Of a DNA stretch of 64,000 nucleotides, positions 56,228 to 64,000 are shown piece after piece (positions within the stretch are counted from its first letter, which is position 1; each line of letters starts with the position of its first letter). The translations under genes were made by a program, and so were the position numbers. The stretch spans positions 1 through 64,000 of the forward strand of contig NZ_WIAD01000023.1 in the NCBI RefSeq assembly GCF_009618275.1. Reading direction: 5' to 3'. Under the pieces are notes generated by a model that saw nothing but the letters and a program-made list of their open reading frames with translations, ran no database searches and was not told the origin of the DNA. This stretch comes from Roseimaritima sediminicola. Lineage in GTDB: Bacteria > Planctomycetota > Planctomycetia > Pirellulales > Pirellulaceae.

Positions 56228-56283
56228 GTGGCATAGGCTTCCAGCCTGTGTTTCTATCTTCACAGGCTAGAAGCCCATGCCAC
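56228..56283. repeat. inverted pair of repeat family R1, candidate bidirectional terminator
   Basis: A direct R1 (56228-56250) and a reversed R1 (56261-56283, two changes) are separated by ten bases and can fold into a stem of about 23 pairs. The pair exactly fills the gap between the converging stops of the DUF58 gene (56208) and the lipoprotein gene (56288). Confidence 0.9.
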
Positions 56284-56287
56284 GCGA

Positions 56288-57670
56288 TTACCGGCTCATT
56301 CCCTGCGTCATTCGCCAGTGCTTGGCTTGTTGGCGTCGGCCGTAACGTTCGGTGATTTCTTCCCACGCCACGCTGGCGTCGATCAGCGCCGTTTCGGGCG
56401 TTTTCTCGCCGGCCAACACCGCTTGGACTTCGGCGTCCAGAGCCTGCATGTACTGGTCCGCGCCGGGAATCCGCAGTGGCGGGCGGACGAAACGACCGGA
56501 CAACTGCGTGCGGAGCAGCTGCGAATAATCGGTCTGTGGGCCACCGCCGTCGGCCCCCAAGTCATTGTTCGTGGTCCGCGTCACGGTGAACCCGGCGATT
56601 GCTTCGGGCAGGCCCGTCGATCCCTCGCCGCCACTGATCCACTGTAGAAAGGATTCCGAAACGAATGTTTGTCGGCAACCGGCCGCCAATGACCCCATCG
56701 GAGCCTGCCCCATCAGCAACACCCAGTGGTCATCGCTGCGGCCACCGCGGTCCTGCCAGCCTCGTTCCGGATCGAGATACACCGGATCGCCCACCGGCAG
56801 CGGCTGCAGCATCACGTCGGCGCGGGTCGCAAGATCGGACTCCATCAGGTTCTCCGGCGACGCCGGCCACGCGATGGCCAGATCCAGGTTTCCCTCGTGC
56901 ACCGCCTGCCAGATCTCCGCCGGAGTCATCCGCTGCGAAGGATAGCGGGCGGCATCCTGTTGCAGTTCCCGCAGCGCCCGCAGGTAGGGGGCGGTCGCCA
57001 GGATCGGTTGCAATTCGTCGCCGCGAAACAACCAGGTCGAACCGCAGTAACCGTTGGCCCGGTACAGCAAGGCCTGGGCCGCCCAACCGTCGGCCAGCGG
57101 TTCGGCGGCGCGGCCCTTGTCGGTCTGGGCGACCTGCTGGGCGTAATCCGTCCAGGTGGTTTGCCGCGGCGACGGGCCACCGTCGGGCCGCCGCAACAGC
57201 ACCGGCTGCGGTCCGCCCAGCGGCAAACCGACCGATTCCGATCCATAGCGAACCAGTGAATCGCCGAGGGCCGGCAACAGCTCCGTCGGTTCCGCCTCGG
57301 TGGTCTGGCGCTCCGCATCGGCGTGGAACTGTTTGCGCAGCGGACGGATCGCGCCCTCTTGGATGAGTTGGCCGGTTTGCGCGGTGGGATAGATCAGCAC
57401 GTCGTGCTGTTGGGCGGCCGTGACCATCTGTTGGTCACTCGGCTGCGCCCCCAACGCGGTTACGTCCAACGGTTGGTCGGAAACGGCCAACCAACCGCGC
57501 CGGATCGCTTCGGCCTGTTGCTCGTCCCCGGCTAGGGCCACCCGCAGCGGCACCTCGGAAACGGTCGCCTGCGGCGCGGCCGGCTCCTGCCGATCACCGC
57601 CACACCCGACGCTCAAGCCCAACAGGCTGAGGACCGTCACAACCAAACAAACGGATCGACGTCGAAGCAT
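56288..57670 (-). CDS. extracellular solute-binding protein-like lipoprotein
   Basis: Predicted 460-aa lipoprotein. The N-terminus MLRRRSVCLVVTVLSLLGLSVGCGG has a lipobox (LSVGC). VPLRVALAGDEQQAEAIRRGW and a long body with EIWQAVHEGNLDLAIAWPASPEN and PEAIAGFTVTRTTNN resemble ABC-type solute-binding proteins of the sugar (family 1) kind. No transporter genes are adjacent; xylulokinase is divergent, which hints at a sugar link. I chose the ATG at 57670. The family call is tentative. Confidence 0.7.
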   Translation of the reverse strand: MLRRRSVCLVVTVLSLLGLSVGCGGDRQEPAAPQATVSEVPLRVALAGDEQQAEAIRRGWLAVSDQPLDVTALGAQPSDQQMVTAAQQHDVLIYPTAQTGQLIQEGAIRPLRKQFHADAERQTTEAEPTELLPALGDSLVRYGSESVGLPLGGPQPVLLRRPDGGPSPRQTTWTDYAQQVAQTDKGRAAEPLADGWAAQALLYRANGYCGSTWLFRGDELQPILATAPYLRALRELQQDAARYPSQRMTPAEIWQAVHEGNLDLAIAWPASPENLMESDLATRADVMLQPLPVGDPVYLDPERGWQDRGGRSDDHWVLLMGQAPMGSLAAGCRQTFVSESFLQWISGGEGSTGLPEAIAGFTVTRTTNNDLGADGGGPQTDYSQLLRTQLSGRFVRPPLRIPGADQYMQALDAEVQAVLAGEKTPETALIDASVAWEEITERYGRRQQAKHWRMTQGMSR

Positions 57671-57786
57671 GCGGTTTCCCAAAATCGTAAATCTCAAATC
57701 GTTCCCCGTCGGTTTTCCACCCCGGTTGGTACGCAGTATAGTAGCACCCGGTTCGAATCCTTCCTGTTCCCGTTCGGTGGTGAGTA

Positions 57787-59307
57787 ATGCGGTTTTATCT
57801 GGGTATTGATGTTGGCACCAGCGGAACCAAAACCCTGTTGATCGATGAACAGGGCAAGGTTCATGCCGAAGCGTCGTCGGAGTATCCGCTGCATCAACCC
57901 CGCCCGGGATGGACCGAACAGGATCCGGAGGACTGGTGGCAAGCGACGGTTCAGTCCGTTCGCCAAGTGATGCAGCGCAGCGGTCGCAAACCCTCCGACG
58001 TGCGGGCGATCGGGCTGAGTGGCCAGATGCACGGTTCGGTCTTCTTGGACAAACGCAACAAGGTGATTCGGCCGGCGCTGCTGTGGAACGATCAACGCAC
58101 CGTCGCCGAGTGCGAACAAATCACCGCTGCGGCCGGCGGACGCAAGGCGTTGATCAAGATGGTGGCCAACCCGGCCCTGACCGGTTTCACCGCCCCCAAG
58201 ATCCTCTGGATGCGCAATCACGAACCCAAGAAGTTCGATCGACTGGCCAAGGTTCTGTTGCCCAAGGACGAGATCCGGCGGCGTTTGACCGGCGAGTTCG
58301 CCTCGGAGGTCAGCGATGCCAGCGGGACGCTGTTACTGGACGTCGTCAAGCGGCAGTGGAGCAAGAAGTTGCTGGGCAAGTTGGATCTGGATCCGGATCT
58401 ATTGCCGCCGGTGTTTGAAAGCGAAGACGTGACCGGCACGCTGCTGCCGGAGGTGGCCGAACAACTGGGGCTGACGACCGAGTGCAAGGTGGTCGGCGGG
58501 GCGGGCGACTGTGCGGCCGGAGCGGTGGGCAACGGCGTCGTGCGGCGCGGCATCCTCAGCACCTCGGTCGGTACCTCCGGCGTGATGTTCGTCCACAGCG
58601 ACCAGCCCCAGTACGACACGGCAGGCCGGCTGCATACCTTCTGTCACGCCGTGCGGGGCAAGTGGCACATGATGGGCGTGAACCTGACCAGCGGCGGGTC
58701 GCTGCAGTGGTGGGTCGATTCGGTTCTCAAAGGTTTGGTCGGGATCGACAGCGACCAGCGTTACGCGGCGGCCACGGCCGAAGCCCAGAGCATCGCTCCC
58801 GGCAGCGGAGGGTTGCTGTTTTTGCCGTACCTCAGCGGTGAACGAACGCCGCACGCCGACCCGCATGCCCGCGGCGCTTTCGTGGGGCTGAACACGACGC
58901 ACGGCCGCGGCCACATGACCCGCGCCGTGATGGAGGGCGTTACGTTTGCGCTGCGAGACAGTTTGCAGATCATCCGCGATCTGGACGTGCCGGTACGGGA
59001 AATTCGCGCTTCCGGTGGCGGCAGCCGCAATCCGCTGTGGCGTCAGATGCAGGCCGACGCCTTCGGCAAGAAGGTCTCCAAGCTGGCCGTCGAACAGGGC
59101 CCGGCCTACGGCGTGGCGCTGTTGGCCGCCGTTGGCGACGGTGCCTACACCTCGATCGAACAGGCTTGCAAAGCCACGATCGAAGTCGCCGATGCGACGC
59201 CGCCGCGACGCGCGGCCAGCAAGACTTACAACAATCTGTTTCCCATCTACCAACGGCTGTACCAGTCGCTCCGCGCGGACTTCGCCGACCTGGCCCAGTT
59301 GCAGTAA
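57787..59307 (+). CDS. xylB: xylulokinase
   Basis: Predicted 506-aa FGGY-family sugar kinase phosphorylating D-xylulose. FYLGIDVGTSGTKTLLIDEQG starts the protein; AIGLSGQMHGSVFLD and ALLWNDQRT (catalytic Asp in the second half of the motif region) follow. VVGGAGDCAAGAVGNGVV and the FGGY signature region EIRASGGGSRNPLWRQMQADAFGK are conserved. The length matches XylB. The start at 57787 is certain from the motif. No xylose isomerase is adjacent. R1 repeats follow the gene. Confidence 0.93.
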   Translation: MRFYLGIDVGTSGTKTLLIDEQGKVHAEASSEYPLHQPRPGWTEQDPEDWWQATVQSVRQVMQRSGRKPSDVRAIGLSGQMHGSVFLDKRNKVIRPALLWNDQRTVAECEQITAAAGGRKALIKMVANPALTGFTAPKILWMRNHEPKKFDRLAKVLLPKDEIRRRLTGEFASEVSDASGTLLLDVVKRQWSKKLLGKLDLDPDLLPPVFESEDVTGTLLPEVAEQLGLTTECKVVGGAGDCAAGAVGNGVVRRGILSTSVGTSGVMFVHSDQPQYDTAGRLHTFCHAVRGKWHMMGVNLTSGGSLQWWVDSVLKGLVGIDSDQRYAAATAEAQSIAPGSGGLLFLPYLSGERTPHADPHARGAFVGLNTTHGRGHMTRAVMEGVTFALRDSLQIIRDLDVPVREIRASGGGSRNPLWRQMQADAFGKKVSKLAVEQGPAYGVALLAAVGDGAYTSIEQACKATIEVADATPPRRAASKTYNNLFPIYQRLYQSLRADFADLAQLQ

Positions 59308-59312
59308 GCCCC

Positions 59313-59626
59313 GTGGCATAGGCTTCCAGCCTGTGACCAGTGGCATAGGCTTCCAGCCTGTGAAAAAGCAGCACGGCCCCCGGGCCGTGGCCAGTATTCA
59401 ACACGGGCCAGGGGCCCATGCTACGTCAGTGGCATAGGCTTCCAGCCTGTGCTATCAGCCGCAACGCGCTAGCGTCCGGTTCCGTAGCGGCCTGCTTACC
59501 GTGGTGCGTTGCGCGCCGGAACCGTGGGCTAGCGCCCGGCGGCTGATGGAACCGTGGGCTAGCGCCCTGCGGCTGATGAAACCGTGGGCTAGCGCCCGGC
59601 GGCTGATGGAAGCCTATGCCACTGGC
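59313..59626. repeat. R1 copies and three tandem 30-base units between converging genes
   Basis: R1 copies lie at 59313-59335, 59340-59362 and 59429-59451, with a partial reversed copy at 59609-59626. Between them, ACCGTGGGCTAGCGCCCGG begins three exact-length 30-base units (59521-59550, 59551-59580, 59581-59610). The block fills the 323-base gap between the stops of xylB and tadC and contains no gene. Confidence 0.92.
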
Positions 59627-59630
59627 GGTG

Positions 59631-60605
59631 CTACTGCGACAGCAGGTTGCGGTACATCGTGATCCCGGCCGGTCCGACCAGAACGACGAAGATGCCGGGG
59701 AAGATAAACAGGACCAGCGGAAAGATTAATTTCACCGCCGTCTTGGCGGCTTTCTCTTCGGCCATCTGCCGCCGCTTGGTACGCATCGAATCACTTTGCA
59801 CTCGCAACGCCTGGCCGATGCTGCTGCCGAACTTGTCGGCTTGGATCAGGATCGATGCCAGAGCCTTCAGGTCGTCCACGCCGCTGCGATAGCCCAGCGC
59901 CTGCAGGACTTCCGAACGCGGGCGTCCGTACTGCAGCTGCGCGTTGGCGACGACGAATTCTTCGGCGATCTGCGGGTACGACTTGTCCAGCTCCTCGGCC
60001 ACTTTCCGCATCGCTTGATCGAGCCCCAGGCCGGCTTCGACACACACGACCATCAAGTCCAGGGCGTCGGGCAGGCCCAGGAAGATCGCATTCTTGCGGC
60101 GGCTGATCAAAAACGACAGCAGGAATTCGACCAGGAAGTATCCGATCCCACCGCCGACCAGCGTCTTGGTCAACAGGCCCAGCGTCAGGCCGGAGGTGAA
60201 CAGGCCGACGACCCCGCCCAGGAACAGGCCGATGCAGGCGCAAATTAATTGGGCTCCCTTGAAGACCACCGGCGCGGCTTCGCGGCGAAAGCCCGCGTGC
60301 AACAGACGTTCGCGGAGCTTGCCCAGTTCTTTTTCGTTCTTGGGTTTGACGCTATTTCCCAGGGGCGAGGTGGCCCGTTCCAGGACGGCGGTCAGCGCTT
60401 CGGCCTTCTTCTTTTCACGGTCGTCCTGTTCGCCTTCGCCGGTAACACGGCGGCGCGGATTGCGGAGCTCGTCCAGCCGGGCTTCGGCGCGCGGTTGGTC
60501 TTCGCCGCTGACGTGACCGAGCAACAGCCAAGCCACGGCGGAAACCGCAACGAACAGCGAGACCGGCACCACGTAGGCAATGATCGACGTTTCGGCTAGC
60601 AACAT
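59631..60605 (-). CDS. tadC: type II/IV secretion system F family protein TadC
   Basis: Predicted 324-aa inner-membrane protein. TM1 is near residues 8-30; a charged segment (about 40-110) is followed by paired spans (about 120-160) and the F-domain: GLPDALDLMVVCVEAGLGLDQAMRKVAEEL, KALASILIQADKFGSSIGQALRVQSDSMRTKRRQ. The last span is near 290-312. The pattern MVVCVEAGLGLDQA is typical of TadC. The gene follows tadB by 63 bases. Together they form the inner-membrane platform of a Tad/Flp pilus. Confidence 0.93.
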   Translation of the reverse strand: MLLAETSIIAYVVPVSLFVAVSAVAWLLLGHVSGEDQPRAEARLDELRNPRRRVTGEGEQDDREKKKAEALTAVLERATSPLGNSVKPKNEKELGKLRERLLHAGFRREAAPVVFKGAQLICACIGLFLGGVVGLFTSGLTLGLLTKTLVGGGIGYFLVEFLLSFLISRRKNAIFLGLPDALDLMVVCVEAGLGLDQAMRKVAEELDKSYPQIAEEFVVANAQLQYGRPRSEVLQALGYRSGVDDLKALASILIQADKFGSSIGQALRVQSDSMRTKRRQMAEEKAAKTAVKLIFPLVLFIFPGIFVVLVGPAGITMYRNLLSQ

Positions 60606-60668
60606 GGGAAACAGACTCTTTTGGAGATCAATTCGGATAAAGGAAGGAAGCCCGCCGGGCCAGCCGCA

Positions 60669-61643
60669 CTAGACCTTGATGGTGACGATCTTGCGAATCA
60701 CCAGGGCGCCGACCACCTGCGTGATGATCGCCATGATCAACAGTTTCTGGCCGATCGGATCGCTGAACAGGGTCATCACGTAATCTTTATTCATCCACAG
60801 CATGACCAGGAACAGCAGCGGCGGCATGGCCAACAGCACGATCCCGCTCAAACGCCCCTCTCCGGTCAGGGCTTGCACCTGGCCGAGAATCTGGATCCGC
60901 TCTCGCACCAGGTGCCCGATCTTGTCGAGGATTTCCGCCAGGTCGCCGCCCGTTTGACGCTGGAGGATGACGGCCGTGGCAAAGAAGCGAACGTCCATGT
61001 TGGGCACCCGCGAAGCCATATCATCGAGGGCTTCCTCCAGCGGAATCCCAAAGTTTTGTTCCTGGAACACGCGCCCAAATTCGACGCTGATCGGTTCGTT
61101 CATCTCGTTGGCGATCAATCCGAAGCCGGCCGCCAGCGAGTGGCCGGCCCGCAGCGAACGTCCCAGCAGCTCGAGTGCATCGGGCAATTGGCGGCCGAAC
61201 TGAGCCAATCGCCGAGCGCGTTTCATCCGCAACCAAAACAGCGGCAGAGCCCCCACAACCAGACCGGCTAGCGGAGCCAATAAGACAGGTACGCCGGGCG
61301 TTAAAAAGACAGCGGTCGTCCCGCCGACAAACGCCGCGACGCAGATGCCCACGAAATGCGCCGGAGCCATCGTGACGTTGGCCTGGTCCATATAGGTCCC
61401 CAGCGCCGGCATCGAACTGGTCAGCGTACTGACCCAGTCCTTGGAATCGTCCAAACCGCCGGCCAGCAGCAAAGAGGGTTCATCGCTGTTGCCGGCCCCC
61501 GACTTGGGACGCCGCGCGGCCAATACCTGCAGCCGCTCCTCGGCGGTGGTCGTTTCACTGCCGGGGGAAAGCGCGGTTACGGCGAACGCAACCAGGGCTG
61601 CGATTCCGATACCGATCGCGGCGATGACTAGGATGGGCATCAT
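60669..61643 (-). CDS. tadB: type II/IV secretion system F family protein TadB
   Basis: Predicted 324-aa inner-membrane protein. TM1 lies at about 5-25, a cytoplasmic segment to about 90, then two spans (about 95-135). The F-domain shows RQLPDALELLGRSLRAGHSLAAGF and VRFFATAVILQRQTGGDLAEILDKIGHLVRER, and a C-terminal span ends the protein. LRAGHSLAAG is a TadB hallmark. Starts at 61643 or 61640 are adjacent ATGs. It lies between tadA and tadC, the usual order. Confidence 0.93.
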   Translation of the reverse strand: MMPILVIAAIGIGIAALVAFAVTALSPGSETTTAEERLQVLAARRPKSGAGNSDEPSLLLAGGLDDSKDWVSTLTSSMPALGTYMDQANVTMAPAHFVGICVAAFVGGTTAVFLTPGVPVLLAPLAGLVVGALPLFWLRMKRARRLAQFGRQLPDALELLGRSLRAGHSLAAGFGLIANEMNEPISVEFGRVFQEQNFGIPLEEALDDMASRVPNMDVRFFATAVILQRQTGGDLAEILDKIGHLVRERIQILGQVQALTGEGRLSGIVLLAMPPLLFLVMLWMNKDYVMTLFSDPIGQKLLIMAIITQVVGALVIRKIVTIKV

Positions 61644-61742
61644 GACGGATGGTCCCTCGAGGGGCTGCGGGTTAGCAAGCGGGTGAGTTGGCAAACAGGT
61701 GAATTGGCAGACGATGTCGGGGTGAACGGGGCCCTGCGGCGA

Positions 61743-63065
61743 TTAAGCCTGCATGATGACGCGTTCGCGGAAGGCGCTGGCGGGCAACCGCACGCCGGCG
61801 GCCTCCAGTTTAGGCATGAACGAGGGCCGCACACCGGTGCATTCAAAATGGCCGAACGCCTTGCCGTTCTCGTCCACACCTTCTTGAACGAAACGGTAAA
61901 TGTCTTGCAACACGATCGTGTCCTGTTCCATCCCGACCACTTCGGTGATCGCCGTCACGCGGCGCGGACCACCTTGCAGACGGTTGGCTTGAATCAAGAC
62001 ATCGACCGCGCCGGAGATCTGCGAGCGAATGGCCTTGGGAGGCATCTCAAAACCGGCCATCATCACCAGCGTCTCCAGCCGCGAGATCGCATCGCGCGGC
62101 GTGTTGGCGTGAATCGTCGTCAGGGATCCGTCGTGACCGGTGTTCATCGCCTGCAACATGTCCAGCGTTTCCCCGCCGCGACACTCACCGATGATGATCC
62201 GTTCGGGCCGCATCCGCAGGGCGTTGCTGACCAGGTCGGTCGCCGAAACGCGGCCGTTGCCTTCGATATTGGCCGGACGCGTTTCCAAGCGCACCACATG
62301 GTCCTGTTGCAGTTGCAACTCGGCCGCGTCCTCGATCGTGACGATACGATCGGAGTGGCTGATGAACGAAGACAGGGTGTTCAGGAGGGTCGTTTTACCG
62401 GAACCGGTACCGCCGGCGATGACCATGTTCAGGCGAGCCTTGATGCAGCCCTCCAACAACATCACCATCTCGGGCGTGAAGGCGCGATAGTTCAGCAGGT
62501 CTTCCAGTTTCAGCGGGTTGCTGCCGAAACGCCGGATACTCATCGCCGCCCCGTCCAAGGCCAGCGGCGGAATGATCGCGTTGACACGGCTGCCGTCCTC
62601 CAGCCGGGCGTCGACCATCGGACAGGTCTCATCCACTCGCCGGCCCACCTTGCTGACGATCCGGTCGATGATCTGCATCAAGTGTTTGTTGTCGCGGAAT
62701 TCCACGTCGGTCTTCTGCATCTGGCCGCCTTTTTCGACGTAGATGTTCTTCGGACCGTTGATCAGGATGTCGCTGACCTTGGCGTCCTTCAGCAACAACT
62801 CCAACGGCCCCAGACCAAAGGTTTCGTCCAACACCTCTTCGACGATGCGGTCGCGTTCCTGTCGGTTCAGCAGCGTGTCTTCGGCGTCGCACAGGTGTTC
62901 GACGACCATCCGGATCTCACGCTTCAGCGTGTCCCCCTTCATATCGCCGACACGAGAAAGATCCAGTTTGTCGACCAGTTTGCCGTGGATCCGGCTCTTG
63001 ATCTCTTCGAATTTTTCTTGGCGAGTGGCTTCGGGACTACGCATCGGCTGGGTCGGGGTACGCAT
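61743..63065 (-). CDS. tadA: Tad pilus ATPase TadA/CpaF
   Basis: Predicted 440-aa hexameric secretion ATPase powering pilus assembly. An N-terminal domain (ETFGLGPLELLLKDAKVSDILING, INGPKNIYVEKGG) precedes Walker A IAGGTGSGKTTLLNTL (about 220-235), the Asp box IVTIEDAAELQL, Walker B IIIGECRGGETLDMLQAMNTGHDGS and the His box TTIHANTPRDAISRLETLV. All CpaF features are intact. tadB and tadC follow on the same strand. The flp pilin, rcpA and rcpC genes are not in the window and may lie beyond or elsewhere. Confidence 0.95.
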   Translation of the reverse strand: MRTPTQPMRSPEATRQEKFEEIKSRIHGKLVDKLDLSRVGDMKGDTLKREIRMVVEHLCDAEDTLLNRQERDRIVEEVLDETFGLGPLELLLKDAKVSDILINGPKNIYVEKGGQMQKTDVEFRDNKHLMQIIDRIVSKVGRRVDETCPMVDARLEDGSRVNAIIPPLALDGAAMSIRRFGSNPLKLEDLLNYRAFTPEMVMLLEGCIKARLNMVIAGGTGSGKTTLLNTLSSFISHSDRIVTIEDAAELQLQQDHVVRLETRPANIEGNGRVSATDLVSNALRMRPERIIIGECRGGETLDMLQAMNTGHDGSLTTIHANTPRDAISRLETLVMMAGFEMPPKAIRSQISGAVDVLIQANRLQGGPRRVTAITEVVGMEQDTIVLQDIYRFVQEGVDENGKAFGHFECTGVRPSFMPKLEAAGVRLPASAFRERVIMQA

Positions 63066-63256
63066 AGGTTCTCAGTCCTTGAAACGACGTGAAGGTTGGG
63101 ATGGGCAGACCGGGTTGGGGTTGGAACGATCTTGCCGGCTGCGCAAGCCGCGTAGCATGGGCCGGAACGAATCGATCCACGGAAAGATAGCTCACCGTTT
63201 GCGGGGTGGCCGAAAATTCTGCCGTCAGGCCCGCCGGCGACCTGCCTAGCGAGCCG

Positions 63257-63709
63257 CTAGCCGCAACTGGGACAGCGGAGGCGGTACTGAGAGAGTCCGC
63301 GAGAGGACAGCGCCACCTGCATGCGATTGCCACAGCGCGGACAGAAGTCGTCTTCGCCGGGGGCGGCCGGTTTATCCTGACAGGCGGCGCAGCGGACCGC
63401 GTCGGGAAAGATTTCCAAACGCTCGGCCGGGATCGGTTCGCCGCAGCTCTCACAGCGACGAGCTTCGCCCCACAGCTCCGGATCGTCCTCATCGATCGCC
63501 GCGTGCAGCCCCAGGGCGGTCTTGCCACAACCTTCGCAGGGCAGCTGCGGCAGGGAGGCCAGAAACAGCTCTCGCACCAGATCCGGGTCCGGGTTCTTCG
63601 CCCGCTTGAGTTTTCCCAGCGAACGCAGCCGAGCCAGCTTTTCCGACAAGCCCACCGTCCGGCTCCATCCGCAATCGGCACATCGCAACGTTTGCAGCGG
63701 CTCGGACAT
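63257..63709 (-). CDS. zinc-ribbon protein, hypothetical
   Basis: Predicted 150-aa soluble protein with four Cys-pair groups: CADCGWS (about 10), CEGCGKTALG (about 58), CESCGEPIPAERLEIFPDAVRCAACQ (about 86-111, DksA/TraR-like) and CPRCGNRMQV with CPSCG at the extreme C-terminus. The DksA-like centre suggests contact with nucleic acid or RNA polymerase, but the whole protein is unassigned. I chose the ATG at 63709. It is upstream of tadA on the same strand (191-base gap), possibly a separate unit. Confidence 0.7.
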   Translation of the reverse strand: MSEPLQTLRCADCGWSRTVGLSEKLARLRSLGKLKRAKNPDPDLVRELFLASLPQLPCEGCGKTALGLHAAIDEDDPELWGEARRCESCGEPIPAERLEIFPDAVRCAACQDKPAAPGEDDFCPRCGNRMQVALSSRGLSQYRLRCPSCG

Positions 63710-63845
63710 GGAAGAGGTCTTTTCTTCTCGCGGACACAGGCGGCAGAATCGTTCCCTGGCCGGGAACGGAGACCTTTTAAGTCTAACCCGCGGCGATGAA
63801 TCCTGGCACCGGGGTGGCCCCTGAAGGCCACCCCGGCACACAGTC

Positions 63846-63977
63846 AAAAAACTTCACTGCGAAGCACCCGCCGAGACGATTGACCCAGTAACCGTCGCAG
63901 CAGGAATACGTGCTCCGACCTAGGAGGGAGGCAGGCGAACGAATCCCGCAAGCCGCTCGCCAACAGTGAAGCTTTTT
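63846..63977. ncRNA. structured element of unknown class (cruciform-like), possible small RNA
   Basis: An 8-pair outer stem (CTTCACTG 63852-63859 with CAGTGAAG 63964-63971) encloses two perfect or near-perfect hairpins: GACGATT/AACCGTC (63875-63881, 63890-63896) and GGCGAAC/GCTCGCC (63934-63940, 63955-63961, with one G-U). A shorter CTCC/GGAG pairing lies between them. Runs of T follow on both strands (63973-63977 on +, 63851-63846 on -), so either strand could be a roughly 120-nt terminated RNA. It does not show the conserved SRP, RNase P or tmRNA motifs. It may instead be a riboswitch leader for a gene beyond the window. Confidence 0.4.
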
Positions 63978-64000
63978 CCCTTGGTCGTTTGATGATCGAG

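Noticed and set aside
57745-57775. GGTTCGAATCC resembling a tRNA T-loop
   Set aside because: The flanking bases do not pair as a T-stem and no acceptor or anticodon stem fits around it.

Overview
The window is high-GC DNA from a planctomycete, most likely of the Pirellulaceae (Rhodopirellula-like). This is inferred from: a very long SecA (about 1231 aa), a CsrA with a long tail, a DUF1571 protein, two Hanks-type kinases beside an ECF sigma factor, a bifunctional CysN/CysC, a NagB/PIG-L fusion, the 50-aa form of bL36, and many short palindromic repeats between genes. It looks chromosomal: rpsB-tsf, secA, rpmJ, his genes, tsaD and rsmG are all present, and no transposase was seen.

The left end (about 1-4080) is different in kind. 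Reading leftwards from an integron-type tyrosine recombinase gene (3058-4080, + strand), every gene is on the minus strand. The genes are separated by five attC-like folded sites (2064-2189, 1819-1912, 1256-1350, 744-835, 6-98). Each site has outer AAC/GTT boxes, and most have a long inverted repeat with one or two unpaired bases. Where a cassette lies wholly in view, the first bases of the cassette match the R'' box of its own attC by complementarity, as expected if each unit once existed as a circle. Cassettes carry a DUF420-like membrane protein, a possible 43-aa peptide, a repeat-bearing unit without a clear gene, a small membrane protein and a SMI1/KNR4 protein. The integrase has lost about 105 residues including the HxxR catalytic motif, so the integron appears frozen. 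A TATAAT box faces the cassettes.

The rest is mostly housekeeping. 4289-6721: LolC/E-type permease and LolD-type ATPase. 6809-9294: ilvE and a nucleotide-sugar dehydrogenase. 9291-12241: cysD-cysNC sulfate activation (minus). 12421-16491: rsmG, tsaD and a C-terminal processing protease. 16659-20340: MoxR, a DUF58 protein and a divergent DUF481 protein. 20365-23284: a heptosyltransferase, a sugar isomerase/epimerase and an SDR dehydrogenase. 23448-30034: signalling block (kinase, ECF sigma factor, Cache kinase, DUF1571 protein). 30379-36517: secA, waaA and a conserved hypothetical gene. 36761-41108: csrA behind a sigma-54-type promoter, the NagB/PIG-L fusion, a HAMP-like membrane protein and an acidic repeat protein. 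41369-44658: ndk, a GT39-type protein and a threonine aldolase. 44793-48207: hisD, hisC, hisB. 48444-54839: a zinc-ribbon membrane protein, rpsB-tsf, a glycine-zipper protein, an S4 protein, larC and rpmJ. 54992-59307: a coiled-coil protein, a second DUF58 protein, a solute-binding lipoprotein and xylulokinase. 59631-63709: tadC, tadB, tadA and a zinc-ribbon protein. A structured element of unknown class closes the window.

Short repeat families fill most longer gaps, especially between converging gene pairs, where inverted copies could act as bidirectional terminators. All assignments come from reading the sequence; no database search was run.
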